The notes below the pieces were generated by a model that did no database searches, was not told the DNA's origin, and worked only from the letters and a program-made list of their open reading frames with translations. From Methylotenera versatilis 301 (GTDB lineage: Bacteria > Pseudomonadota > Gammaproteobacteria > Burkholderiales > Methylophilaceae): a stretch of DNA of 64,000 nucleotides. The position numbers were made by a program, and so were the translations under genes. Below are positions 1-7,783 of this stretch, piece by piece. The stretch covers positions 248,001-312,000 of the forward strand of contig NC_014207.1 in the NCBI RefSeq assembly GCF_000093025.1, written 5' to 3'. Position 1 is the first letter of the stretch; every line of letters begins with the position of its first letter.

Positions 1-1
1 A

Positions 2-271
2 GCTGGTTCAGGCGCATTTTTAGCTAAGCATTTTGCTGAATATACGAGCTTTGTACCGGTTGTGAGGCGTCTCGAAGCAAAGTTCCATAAGCCAGCTGTT
101 GGGCAAATATCGGCAAGATGTCCGGTTTCTTCAGAAGTTGTAGAAACTTGGGGTCAGGAGCTTGTGAGTCGTGGGCGCCTGTCGGTAGCAATTCCAGTTG
201 AAGTTGTTGATGCTGCAGGTGTTATGGTGATGTCGGCTATAGTTGAGTGGTTTATTACAAGCGCAAACTAA
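2..271 (+). CDS. Hotdog-fold thioesterase domain protein (YiiD C-terminal type), 3' end only
   Basis: The window opens inside this reading frame; it is open from base 2 to the TAA at 269-271, giving the last 89 residues. The stretch AKFHKPAVGQISARC followed by a 'GRLSVAIPVEVVDAAG' strand and a closing 'SAIVEWFI' strand resembles the end of the YiiD C-terminal/PaaI-like hotdog thioesterase fold, which hydrolyses acyl-CoA-type thioesters. The catalytic N-terminal half lies outside the window, so substrate and start cannot be judged. A GTG at 62 is inside the domain and is unlikely to be the true start. Confidence 0.55.
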   Translation, partial: AGSGAFLAKHFAEYTSFVPVVRRLEAKFHKPAVGQISARCPVSSEVVETWGQELVSRGRLSVAIPVEVVDAAGVMVMSAIVEWFITSAN

Positions 272-320
272 GTTTAAAACCATACTCGCTGTATTGAGCA
301 GCATTCTTTTTCGCTTCTTG

Positions 321-532
321 GCGAGTGACTTTCTTTTGTTTAGCCAAAAGAAAGTCACCAAAGAAAAGGTTATCCCTTCCCGCTTAATCCCTAAGACTTT
401 AAATAACTTGAGACGGCAAGCGGAAACTCGCTAACGCTCAGACAGCCGCTTACCGAAAACTCCCATGAAACTGGGCAGCGCAGGCGCGGTAGCAGGCGAT
501 AAAAAGTCAAATGCGTTGGAATTTCACGACTG
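321..532 (+). repeat. Dispersed intergenic repeat, copy A
   Basis: No gene is supported between 272 and 746. The first part holds a repeat whose second copy lies at 26062-26260 in the same orientation. It starts with a perfect 14-bp inverted repeat (325-338 with 345-358, loop TTTAGC). Blocks shared with copy B follow: ACCAAAGAAAAGG, TCCCGCTT, CGGAAACTC, ACAGCCGCTT, CCGAAAACTCCC, CAGGCGCGGTAGCAGG (481-496) and AATTTCACG. Copies of this kind are, from memory, common between genes in many proteobacteria and are often mis-annotated as small proteins. Mobility and function are unknown. Confidence 0.75.
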
Positions 533-558
533 ATTGTTTAATGTAAAAATCTATCACT

Positions 559-641
559 CGTCATTCTGAGCGTAGTGAAGAATCCAGTTTTCGTGAAAAT
601 AATGAAAATCCTTTGGATTCTTCGCTACGCTCAGAATGACG
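559..641. repeat. Long inverted repeat of the GTCATTCTGAGC type
   Basis: Arms 559-585 and 615-641 are reverse complements over 26 of 27 bases, separated by 29 bases. The arm sequence (CGTCATTCTGAGCGTAGTGA and on) belongs to a class of palindromic intergenic repeats ending in GAATCC that is widespread in bacteria. A transcript would form a strong hairpin. It has no T-tract, so it is not a clear terminator. Between 642 and 746 I see nothing beyond the leader of the next gene. Confidence 0.8.
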
Positions 642-746
642 GGCATTTGTATTTTTTCGCTTAATTTCGGCTTAAATGGTTTATCGGCGTGCAACTGCGG
701 GCTTAGTCGCTTAGAATAGGCTTTTAGTTGAATTTGAAAGTTTTCT

Positions 747-2066
747 TTGTATATATCTCAACAAATCGCTGCGAATGCTGTGAATCAGGTGTTGTCTGGT
801 CATAATCTTACTTTGGCTTTGCCTGCGGCTTTGGCGGTGTTTCCTAGCGCTACGCCACAACAGCGTGGGGCGGCGCAGGATTTGAGTTACGGGACTTTGC
901 GGTTTTATGGTGAGATTGATGCTTATCTGGTGCAATTGCTAGAAAAGCCGCTCACGGATGACCGTATCAATGCTTTGTTATTAGTCGCGATTTATCAGTT
1001 ATTGCATGATAAAGCTGACTCGTTCACGGTGGTGAACCAAGCGGTGCATGCGGTGAGTCAGTTAAAACGCCCTGCGCCTAAAAGCTGGGCTAAGGGTTTG
1101 GTGAATGCGATTTTGCGTAATTTCTTACGTCAAAAAGCTCAGCTCGCTGCGAAGCTTAAATCTAGCGATGTGGCGGTTTATTCTTATCCACAGTGGTGGG
1201 TTAGCAAGCTTAAAGTGCAGTATCCAAATCATTGGCAGGGCATGCTAGAAACGGGTAATCAACATCCGCCTATGACTTTGCGGGTGAATACGCAAAAAAT
1301 CAGTATGCAGGATTACTTACAGCTACTAACTCGCCAAGATATTGAAGCCAAACATATCGGCGCACAGGCTTTGATTTTAGCGAATCCTGTGCCGGTAGAA
1401 AAAATCCCGGGTTTTAGCGATGGTATTGTTTCTGTGCAAGATTTAGGTGCACAACTGGCGGCCTATCTGCTCGAAGCCAAAGTTGGCATGAACGTGCTGG
1501 ATGCTTGTTGCGCGCCAGGCGGAAAAACGGGGCATATTTTGGAGCTGGCAGATGTAGCTTTAACAGCTTTAGATTCTGATGAAGTGCGTTTGCAGCGTGT
1601 ACAAAGTAATTTGAGCCGCATGAAGTTAAAAGCGAACCTTTTGGTTGGCGATGCATCAATGACTGATTGGTGGAGTGATGCGAAAACTGCGCCGCAGCTT
1701 TTCGACAGAATATTAGCGGATGTGCCATGCAGCGCATCTGGCATTGTGCGACGCCATGTGGATATCAAGTGGTTGAGACGTGAAGCTGATATTGCTTCAT
1801 TTACTCGTCAGCAGGCTAAAATTCTGGCTAACTTATGGCAGATGTTGGCAAAGGGTGGTAAATTACTTTATGTAACGTGCTCTGTTTTTAATGAAGAAAA
1901 TCAAGGACAAGTGGATAATTTCTTACAAAATAATGCGGATGCAACTCAATTGCCATTTGCGTTGCCAGATAATTATGCCGCAGCAGAAATCACTCAAATC
2001 AATGGTCAGCTTATCCCTACAAATGCACACGATGGCTTTTTCTATGCGTTGCTGCAAAAAAATTAA
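747..2066 (+). CDS. rsmB: 16S rRNA m5C967 methyltransferase RsmB
   Basis: SAM-dependent methyltransferase that makes 5-methylcytosine at 16S rRNA position 967. The 439-residue protein has the family's usual length: an N-terminal NusB-like RNA-binding domain (about 1-130, with DLSYGTLRFYG and GLVNAILRNFLR) and a Rossmann methyltransferase domain. Motif I is VLDACCAPGGKTGH near residue 250. The PCS cysteine motif (ADVPCSASG) is near 327 and the catalytic TCS cysteine (LLYVTCSVFNEEN) near 377. The only usable start is a TTG at 747, because a TGA lies in frame at 735-737; the ribosome site is weak. The 3' end overlaps the next gene, as in the rsmB-DUF4390-ntrYX cluster of Betaproteobacteria. Confidence 0.93.
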   Translation: MYISQQIAANAVNQVLSGHNLTLALPAALAVFPSATPQQRGAAQDLSYGTLRFYGEIDAYLVQLLEKPLTDDRINALLLVAIYQLLHDKADSFTVVNQAVHAVSQLKRPAPKSWAKGLVNAILRNFLRQKAQLAAKLKSSDVAVYSYPQWWVSKLKVQYPNHWQGMLETGNQHPPMTLRVNTQKISMQDYLQLLTRQDIEAKHIGAQALILANPVPVEKIPGFSDGIVSVQDLGAQLAAYLLEAKVGMNVLDACCAPGGKTGHILELADVALTALDSDEVRLQRVQSNLSRMKLKANLLVGDASMTDWWSDAKTAPQLFDRILADVPCSASGIVRRHVDIKWLRREADIASFTRQQAKILANLWQMLAKGGKLLYVTCSVFNEENQGQVDNFLQNNADATQLPFALPDNYAAAEITQINGQLIPTNAHDGFFYALLQKN

Positions 2067-2613
2067 ACATTTCCTCTCTATTTGCTTGCTTGTGCTGTTT
2101 GCAACAACAGCGATGGCGGGTAGCAGTAGTATGAACATCAGGAGTGCGTCGCTAGCTGCGCTTGATGATTCCTACGCACTGAATGCAGACGTTGACATGA
2201 AGTTTAGCGAGAAGATGGAAGAGGCCATTAGCAAAGGCTTTGAGCTTAATTTCTTGATTGAATTTCAGCTGGCAAAACCCCGTAAATATTGGTTTGACGA
2301 CGAAGTGGTGACCGTCACTCACCATGTGACTTTAAGCTACCATGCGCTCTCCAGACAGTTTTTAGTGATTCGTGGCGATCAGCAAAAAGCTTTTGTGCGT
2401 TTAGATGAAGCGACTGATGATTTATCTGAAATCAGTGACTTAAAAGTATTTCAAAAGTCGGAAGTGGAAAAAGGCGAACACTATAAGGCCGCTGTGTTGA
2501 TGCGGCTAGACCCTAAAAAATTACCAAAAGTATTGCAAGGCGATGCCATGGGCTCAGATGACTGGAAAATGAGTTCGCAGCGCTTTGAGTGGGTGCCTAG
2601 TTTGTTTAAATGA
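2044..2613 (+). CDS. DUF4390 family secreted protein
   Basis: Small exported protein of unknown function, always found between rsmB and ntrY in the betaproteobacterial clusters I know. I place the start at ATG 2044, inside the end of rsmB, because it begins a good signal peptide (MRCCKKIKHFLS followed by a hydrophobic run ending in TAMAG). ATG 2032 is an alternative, and the frame stays open upstream inside rsmB. The mature part is beta-rich and carries the family's FLIEFQLAKPRKYWFDDEV stretch. Translational coupling with rsmB is likely. Any role with the NtrY sensor is only suggested by position. Confidence 0.8.
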   Translation: MRCCKKIKHFLSICLLVLFATTAMAGSSSMNIRSASLAALDDSYALNADVDMKFSEKMEEAISKGFELNFLIEFQLAKPRKYWFDDEVVTVTHHVTLSYHALSRQFLVIRGDQQKAFVRLDEATDDLSEISDLKVFQKSEVEKGEHYKAAVLMRLDPKKLPKVLQGDAMGSDDWKMSSQRFEWVPSLFK

Positions 2614-2626
2614 TCAATTTTCTCAA

Positions 2627-4783
2627 ATGAAATATGTCGTTCTAGTGAGTGCTGCCTTAGGCGGCTTTTTACTGTACTTGCTATCAAACGCAAGTGCTAA
2701 TACTGCTGCCTCTGGTGAATACTACACTTTATTAGTCACACTCAATGGCGTATTGGCGACATTTTTGATTGTGTTGATTGGTTATCAGATTTTTCGTTTG
2801 TACCGACAAATTCGTAAAGGCGTTGTAGGTAGCCGTTTTACCCTACGCCTATTAACCAGCTTTGCGATGATGGCGATTATTCCAGGCTTAATCGTCTATC
2901 TTGTTTCAGTGAATTTTTTAACAAGATCTATTGAGTCCTGGTTTAACGTGAAGGTAGAAGCTGCGCTTGAAGGCGGGCTTAATTTAGGGCGTACAGCCTT
3001 AGATATTATGCTGGCAGATGTGAAGGAAAAAGGCGAGAGCATGGCGACCACGCTGTCTTTTCAGCCAGCGAATACACATTCAATCTTGAATGACTTACGT
3101 GAAAAAAGCGGCATACAAGACCTGACTTTACTAACGGTACAAGGCAGAATTTTAGAGGTATCAAGTAGTGATTCAGGTAGTTTTTTACCTGAATTACCAA
3201 GCGTGGCGCAACTAAGGCAAGCGCGTAAACATATATTGGCAAGTATTGAGCCGATCGGCAATAAAGGCTTGTATCTACGCGTGCTGGCGCCAGTCAACGG
3301 TCAAGACTTAACTGGTGAAACGCGGATATTGCAGTTGTTGCAACCTGTACCCAAACCACTCGCAACGACTGCTGAAGCGGTGCAGGATGTCTATCAGGAT
3401 TACCAGCAGCTTTCATATAGCCGTGCTTCATTAAGAGAAGTATTTGCCCTCACGCTGACCTTGGTGATGATGCTGGCAATGTTGGGTGCGGTTGCAGTGG
3501 CTTTCGTGTTAAGTCGCAAGCTATCAGCCCCTTTAACGGTATTGGCAGAGGGTACTAAGGCGATTGCCAGCGGTGACTACAGCACGATGCTGCCCGCACA
3601 TGGTAAAGATGAGCTTGGCGTGCTGGTTCAATCTTTTAATAGTATGACGCAGCAATTAGATGATGCAACTAAAGCCGCCGATAGCAACCGAGCCCGCGTA
3701 GAAGCTGCCCGCGGCTATTTAGAAACTATATTAGCGCATTTGTCGTCTGGTGTGATGGCGCTTAATAAACGCGGAGAATTGCGTACATTTAATGAAGCCG
3801 CCATGAATATATTAGGTGTGCCGCTAGAAGGTTATGTGGGCTTAAAGCTCGATCAAATTAATCTTAAACATCCTCGACTAGAGAATTTCTTACTCACCGT
3901 AGCCATGAATAGTTTAGATGACGTTGAGCAAGCTGGCACACATAAAGAGGATGCTCAAACGCAAGTGGAATTGTTGAGCGCTCATGGCAAACAGATACTC
4001 ACAGTGCGTGGAACACGTTTACCTGATGGTGGCTATGTCGCGGTGTTTGATGATGCAACAACTATGATACAAGCGCAGCGAGACGCGGCGTGGGGCGAGG
4101 TGGCAAGGCGACTTGCGCATGAAATTAAGAATCCGCTTACGCCGATTCAATTATCGGCAGAACGTATGTCACATAAATTACTCAGTAAGCTCAATGCTGC
4201 CGATGCCGAGATGTTAAAACGCTCAACAGAAACCATCGTTAACCAAGTCGATGCGATGAAGCGCATGGTGAATGAGTTTAGTGACTACGCCCGTTCGCCT
4301 ACACCACAACTGCAAAAATTAGACTTAAATAATCTCATTAAAGAAGTCGTTTCACTTTACGACCAGTCGGGCAGCAAGATCAGCTTGGTATTAGAAAAGC
4401 AGTCTTGTCCAATTAAGGGTGATAGCACGATGCTGCGTCAGGTGATCCATAATTTGCTGCAAAATGCGCAAGATGCACTTATAGATCAGGCTGATGCCAC
4501 GATAGCGGTTCAAACTAAAATTGAAGGTGAAATGTTAGCGCTAACAGTCACCGATAATGGGCTAGGTTTTCCTGAAGATATGTTATTGCACGTGTTTGAG
4601 CCTTATGTCACCACCAAATCACACGGTACTGGCCTAGGGTTAGCTATCGTTAAAAAGATTATTGAAGAACACAAAGGCAGTATTAAAATTGAAAATGTAC
4701 CAAAAGCTATGCAAACAACAGGCGCAATTGTAACAATTAAAATTCCACTCTTGATAGACATACTTAGTCATACAGAATCATAA
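2627..4783 (+). CDS. ntrY: NtrY-type membrane sensor histidine kinase
   Basis: Sensor kinase of the NtrY class, linked in related bacteria to nitrogen or redox/envelope control. From ATG 2627 it has 718 residues. Three N-terminal membrane segments (about 3-22, 38-55, 82-105) and one near 277-298 enclose a periplasmic part. A HAMP linker (about 295-350), a PAS domain (about 360-470), the dimerisation/phosphoacceptor helix with LAHEIKNPLTPIQLSAERM (His near 497) and an ATPase domain with DNGLGFP and GTGLGLAIV follow. An upstream TTG at 2585 overlaps DUF4390 and is less likely. The partner regulator starts 12 bases downstream. The ligand cannot be read from sequence. Confidence 0.88.
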   Translation: MKYVVLVSAALGGFLLYLLSNASANTAASGEYYTLLVTLNGVLATFLIVLIGYQIFRLYRQIRKGVVGSRFTLRLLTSFAMMAIIPGLIVYLVSVNFLTRSIESWFNVKVEAALEGGLNLGRTALDIMLADVKEKGESMATTLSFQPANTHSILNDLREKSGIQDLTLLTVQGRILEVSSSDSGSFLPELPSVAQLRQARKHILASIEPIGNKGLYLRVLAPVNGQDLTGETRILQLLQPVPKPLATTAEAVQDVYQDYQQLSYSRASLREVFALTLTLVMMLAMLGAVAVAFVLSRKLSAPLTVLAEGTKAIASGDYSTMLPAHGKDELGVLVQSFNSMTQQLDDATKAADSNRARVEAARGYLETILAHLSSGVMALNKRGELRTFNEAAMNILGVPLEGYVGLKLDQINLKHPRLENFLLTVAMNSLDDVEQAGTHKEDAQTQVELLSAHGKQILTVRGTRLPDGGYVAVFDDATTMIQAQRDAAWGEVARRLAHEIKNPLTPIQLSAERMSHKLLSKLNAADAEMLKRSTETIVNQVDAMKRMVNEFSDYARSPTPQLQKLDLNNLIKEVVSLYDQSGSKISLVLEKQSCPIKGDSTMLRQVIHNLLQNAQDALIDQADATIAVQTKIEGEMLALTVTDNGLGFPEDMLLHVFEPYVTTKSHGTGLGLAIVKKIIEEHKGSIKIENVPKAMQTTGAIVTIKIPLLIDILSHTES

Positions 4784-4795
4784 AGAAGATAGAAA

Positions 4796-6115
4796 ATGGC
4801 ATCAAAACATATATTAGTCGTTGACGACGAAATTGGGATACGAGAACTTTTGCGCGATATTTTGCAAGATGAAGGCTACCAAGTGCAGCTGGCTGAAAAT
4901 GCCGCTGCTGCACGTGCTGCACGCCTGCATGAGCGCCCTGATATTGTGTTGTTAGATATTTGGATGCCAGATTGCGATGGTATTACGCTGCTTAAAGAGT
5001 GGGCGAATAGCAGCTTGCTGACAATGCCAGTGGTGATGATGTCTGGTCATGGCACCATAGATACCGCCGTAGAAGCAACGCGTATCGGCGCTTTTGATTT
5101 CTTAGAAAAACCAATTGCATTACAAAAACTCTTAAAAACCGTCAGTGCTGCTTTAAAACACAGCGAGCAACAGCCTAAATCTGAAATGAATCTCACCAGT
5201 CTGGGCAAAAGCCCGATTGTGACAGCGCTGAAAGATAGGCTAGATAAAATTGCTGTGGGCATCAGTCCGACACCAGTTTTGTTGATTGGACCTAAAGGTT
5301 GTGGAGCTGAGCTTTGCGCACGCTATTTACAAGACTCAGGTAGCCCTTGGCTGCAACTGACGGACTTTAACAAGCTCGTTGATATGCCTTTAGACATTCT
5401 TGAATCGATTCGTGGCGGTATATTGTATATTCCAGAGATCGCCGATCTTAAAAAAGCCGAGCAAAAAGGCTTGCTGCTGTTGATTGCAAAGTCAGAAAAA
5501 TACCATGTGCGCGTGGTGTGCGGCACCAGCGAGAATTTACCTAAGCTGCAAGCTGAATCTTTATTTGACCATAATTTATTTCAGGCTTTGTCAGCTGTAT
5601 CTTTGCGTGTGCCAGCTTTGGAAGAGCACAGAGAAGATATCCCTGACTTAGTGGTGGCGATCGCTAATTTACAACTAGAGTTGGCTGGCTTGGAATACCG
5701 CGAGTTTGATGTGGCAGCCTTGAATGGCTTGCGTAACGCCAATTGGCCTGGTGATTTGGCACAATTAGATGCAGCTATCAGAAATTTAATACATACAAGT
5801 CTTGGTGAAAAAATTACTTTAGATGATGTGAAACGTGTTTTGCATCAGTTTGATGACCCTGAAGTACAGGTGAAAACTGCTGAAATCAAAAAGCCTAAAC
5901 CAGTTCAAGTTGAAGAAATCAAGACAAGCGCTGCTGTAGACCTGCCGTTTTTAGACCAGCCTTTGCGTGAAGCAAGAGATGATTTTGAACGCATTTATTT
6001 TCAACATCACATGAAAGATGCGTCTAATAACATGAGTAAATTGGCAGATATTGCAGGCTTAGAGCGTACGCATTTGTATCGCAAACTCAAGCAGCTCGGG
6101 ATTAAGATTAAGTAA
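4796..6115 (+). CDS. ntrX: NtrX-like response regulator with degenerate AAA+ domain
   Basis: Response regulator partner of the upstream kinase, 439 residues. The receiver is intact (ILVVDDE at the N-terminus, phosphoacceptor Asp near 54 in IVLLDIWMPD, then a conserved Lys in FLEKPI). The central sigma-54 activator domain is eroded. Its Walker A reads IGPKGCGAE instead of GESGTGKE. The segment that should carry the GAFTGA loop is missing, and Walker B reads GGILYIPEIADL, with the catalytic Asp replaced by Pro. The C-terminus keeps a Fis-type helix-turn-helix (about 405-437, ending THLYRKLKQLGIKIK). It may bind DNA after phosphorylation but should not hydrolyse ATP or remodel sigma-54. Confidence 0.85.
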   Translation: MASKHILVVDDEIGIRELLRDILQDEGYQVQLAENAAAARAARLHERPDIVLLDIWMPDCDGITLLKEWANSSLLTMPVVMMSGHGTIDTAVEATRIGAFDFLEKPIALQKLLKTVSAALKHSEQQPKSEMNLTSLGKSPIVTALKDRLDKIAVGISPTPVLLIGPKGCGAELCARYLQDSGSPWLQLTDFNKLVDMPLDILESIRGGILYIPEIADLKKAEQKGLLLLIAKSEKYHVRVVCGTSENLPKLQAESLFDHNLFQALSAVSLRVPALEEHREDIPDLVVAIANLQLELAGLEYREFDVAALNGLRNANWPGDLAQLDAAIRNLIHTSLGEKITLDDVKRVLHQFDDPEVQVKTAEIKKPKPVQVEEIKTSAAVDLPFLDQPLREARDDFERIYFQHHMKDASNNMSKLADIAGLERTHLYRKLKQLGIKIK

Positions 6116-6130
6116 TACTGAACAACTGAT

Positions 6131-6913
6131 TTAAAGACCTAACTCCAAAATCACTGGCGTATGGTCAGAAGGTCTTTCCAGTTTGCGTGGAGCTTTGTCG
6201 ATAGTCGCGGCGATACAAGCAGATTTAAGCGCATCGCTGACTAAAATATGGTCAATGCGCATGCCAAAGTTACGTCTAAAGCCCATCATGCGGTAATCCC
6301 ACCAGCTAAAACTCTTCTCTGCCTGTTCAAACAAGCGGAAGCTATCATGTAAGCCCAGTTGTAGCAGTTTTTGAAAGTGCTCGCGCTCTTGCGGACTGAC
6401 TAATATTTGCCCTAGCCAAGCAGCTGGGTCGTGGCAATCGCGGTCTTCAGGCGCAATATTGTAATCGCCTAATACAACCAGTTTTGGGTACTTCTTAAGC
6501 TCACCAGCCAGCCAAGTATTGAGCGCAGTTAACCAGCGCATCTTGTATTCATACTTTTCAGAATCAACCGCTTGGCCATTCACAATGTAAACACACACTA
6601 CGCGTACACCGTTAATAGTGGCTGAAATCACGCGCTTCTGCCCATCTTCAAAATCGGCAATACCATGTTCGACTTCTGTCATGTCATGCGTGCTTAAAAT
6701 AGCCACGCCATTGTATGTTTTTTGCCCACTGTGAATGGCGTTATAACCCGCTTCTTTTAACTCAGTATAAGGAAACTTGCTATCTTCTTGCTTGGTTTCT
6801 TGCAAGCAAAGCACGTCAATCGGGTTATCGCGCAACCAATCCAATACATGTTGAAGACGAACATTTAAAGAGTTGACGTTCCATGTTGCTAATTTAAATG
6901 TGCCTGATTCCAC
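6131..6913 (-). CDS. xth: Exodeoxyribonuclease III (AP endonuclease, ExoIII family)
   Basis: DNA repair enzyme that cuts 5' of abasic sites and degrades 3' ends of duplex DNA. The 260-residue protein is of normal length and contains the whole endonuclease/exonuclease/phosphatase set: TWNVNSLNVR at the start, the metal-binding Glu in LCLQETK, YNGVAILS, the catalytic GDYNIAPEDRD, the RIDHILVS block and the C-terminal SDHTPVILEL. It runs convergently into ntrX (15 bases between stops). Its 5' side faces the HAD gene across a roughly 135-base divergent region. Confidence 0.95.
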   Translation of the reverse strand: MESGTFKLATWNVNSLNVRLQHVLDWLRDNPIDVLCLQETKQEDSKFPYTELKEAGYNAIHSGQKTYNGVAILSTHDMTEVEHGIADFEDGQKRVISATINGVRVVCVYIVNGQAVDSEKYEYKMRWLTALNTWLAGELKKYPKLVVLGDYNIAPEDRDCHDPAAWLGQILVSPQEREHFQKLLQLGLHDSFRLFEQAEKSFSWWDYRMMGFRRNFGMRIDHILVSDALKSACIAATIDKAPRKLERPSDHTPVILELGL

Positions 6914-7049
6914 AGCTTTGCTCTCGATAAGGTAAATAACAAACTTGATTCTAACATGCGTTAAAAGCTGGCTACATTTCTATCGCAATGAATTCAAATG
7001 AAGCTTAAAGCAATGTGTTAAAGTTTTGCTTTTTTTAAGAGCGTTGATT

Positions 7050-7751
7050 GTGAAAAAAAGCGTAAATACAGCTGGTTTCAAAGCCGCCATATTTGATATG
7101 GATGGCCTGCTGATTGATTCTGAACGCATCATCATGCAAGCCTGTATAAGGGCAGCCCAGCAAGTAGGTATCACTTATACGCATGCCGAATATGTTGAAT
7201 TAATTGGTCGTGCAGGGCCTGATTCAACGCGCATCATGATTGAACAGTTGAATGGTGTGAGTAACTTCAACCAAGTCATGCAAGGCCTAGATGCGCTATT
7301 GGCCGAGCGCAACAACACATTTCCGCTCAAGCAAGGCGCTAGTGAGTTGCTCAAACACTATCAAGCCAGCAATATAATATGTAGCGTGGCCTCATCATCG
7401 GCCACGCAACACATTCGTCATCGTTTAAGTCAAGTGGGCGTGCTTGATTATTTTAGCCACATTACCAGTGGGCAAGAAGTCACACACGGCAAGCCCAGCC
7501 CAGATATTTACCTGCTAGCTGTTAAAAAATTAGGCTTAAAAGTAGAAGAATGTATCGCCTTTGAAGACAGTGAGAACGGAGCCCGTGCCGCCATTGCTGC
7601 CGGCTTAAGAGTAGTGGTTGTGCCAGATTTAAAACAACCAAGTGAATTTGTGGTGCAAAATAGTCACCTTACAATTGAAAGCCTAAATGATTGGTTAGAT
7701 TTTAGTTTAAGGAATAATAATGCGTTGGAAGCTAATGTGCTGGACAACTAG
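7050..7751 (+). CDS. HAD-superfamily sugar-phosphate phosphatase/mutase-like hydrolase
   Basis: Cytoplasmic HAD hydrolase of the beta-phosphoglucomutase/GPH/YniC group. Motif I FDMDGLLIDSE gives the nucleophile Asp and acid/base Asp. Motif II is the Ser run VASSSATQH, motif III the Lys in HGKPSPDIYL and motif IV FEDSENGARAAIAAG. The helical cap lies between motifs I and II. I chose GTG 7050, which has AAGAG about 8 bases upstream; TTG 7026 would add eight residues. Substrate cannot be predicted from sequence. The stop is inside a short duplicated segment shared with the next gene's start. Confidence 0.85.
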   Translation: MKKSVNTAGFKAAIFDMDGLLIDSERIIMQACIRAAQQVGITYTHAEYVELIGRAGPDSTRIMIEQLNGVSNFNQVMQGLDALLAERNNTFPLKQGASELLKHYQASNIICSVASSSATQHIRHRLSQVGVLDYFSHITSGQEVTHGKPSPDIYLLAVKKLGLKVEECIAFEDSENGARAAIAAGLRVVVVPDLKQPSEFVVQNSHLTIESLNDWLDFSLRNNNALEANVLDN

Positions 7752-7783
7752 TAGACTGGAAAGCTAATGGATTGGAAAACTAG
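7725..7783 (+). repeat. Tandem duplication joining two genes
   Basis: Bases 7725-7751 (TTGGAAGCTAATGTGCTGGA and on to ACTAG) recur with few changes at 7756-7783. Copy 1 holds the last codons and stop of the HAD gene. Copy 2 holds the start codon (ATG 7767) and first codons of the HPP gene. The two halves therefore appear to derive from one short sequence. Confidence 0.7.

Noticed and set aside
243-434. Open frame of 63 codons over repeat copy A
   Set aside because: It lies on the inverted repeat and overlaps the thioesterase end; the same repeat elsewhere does not keep the frame. No ribosome site.
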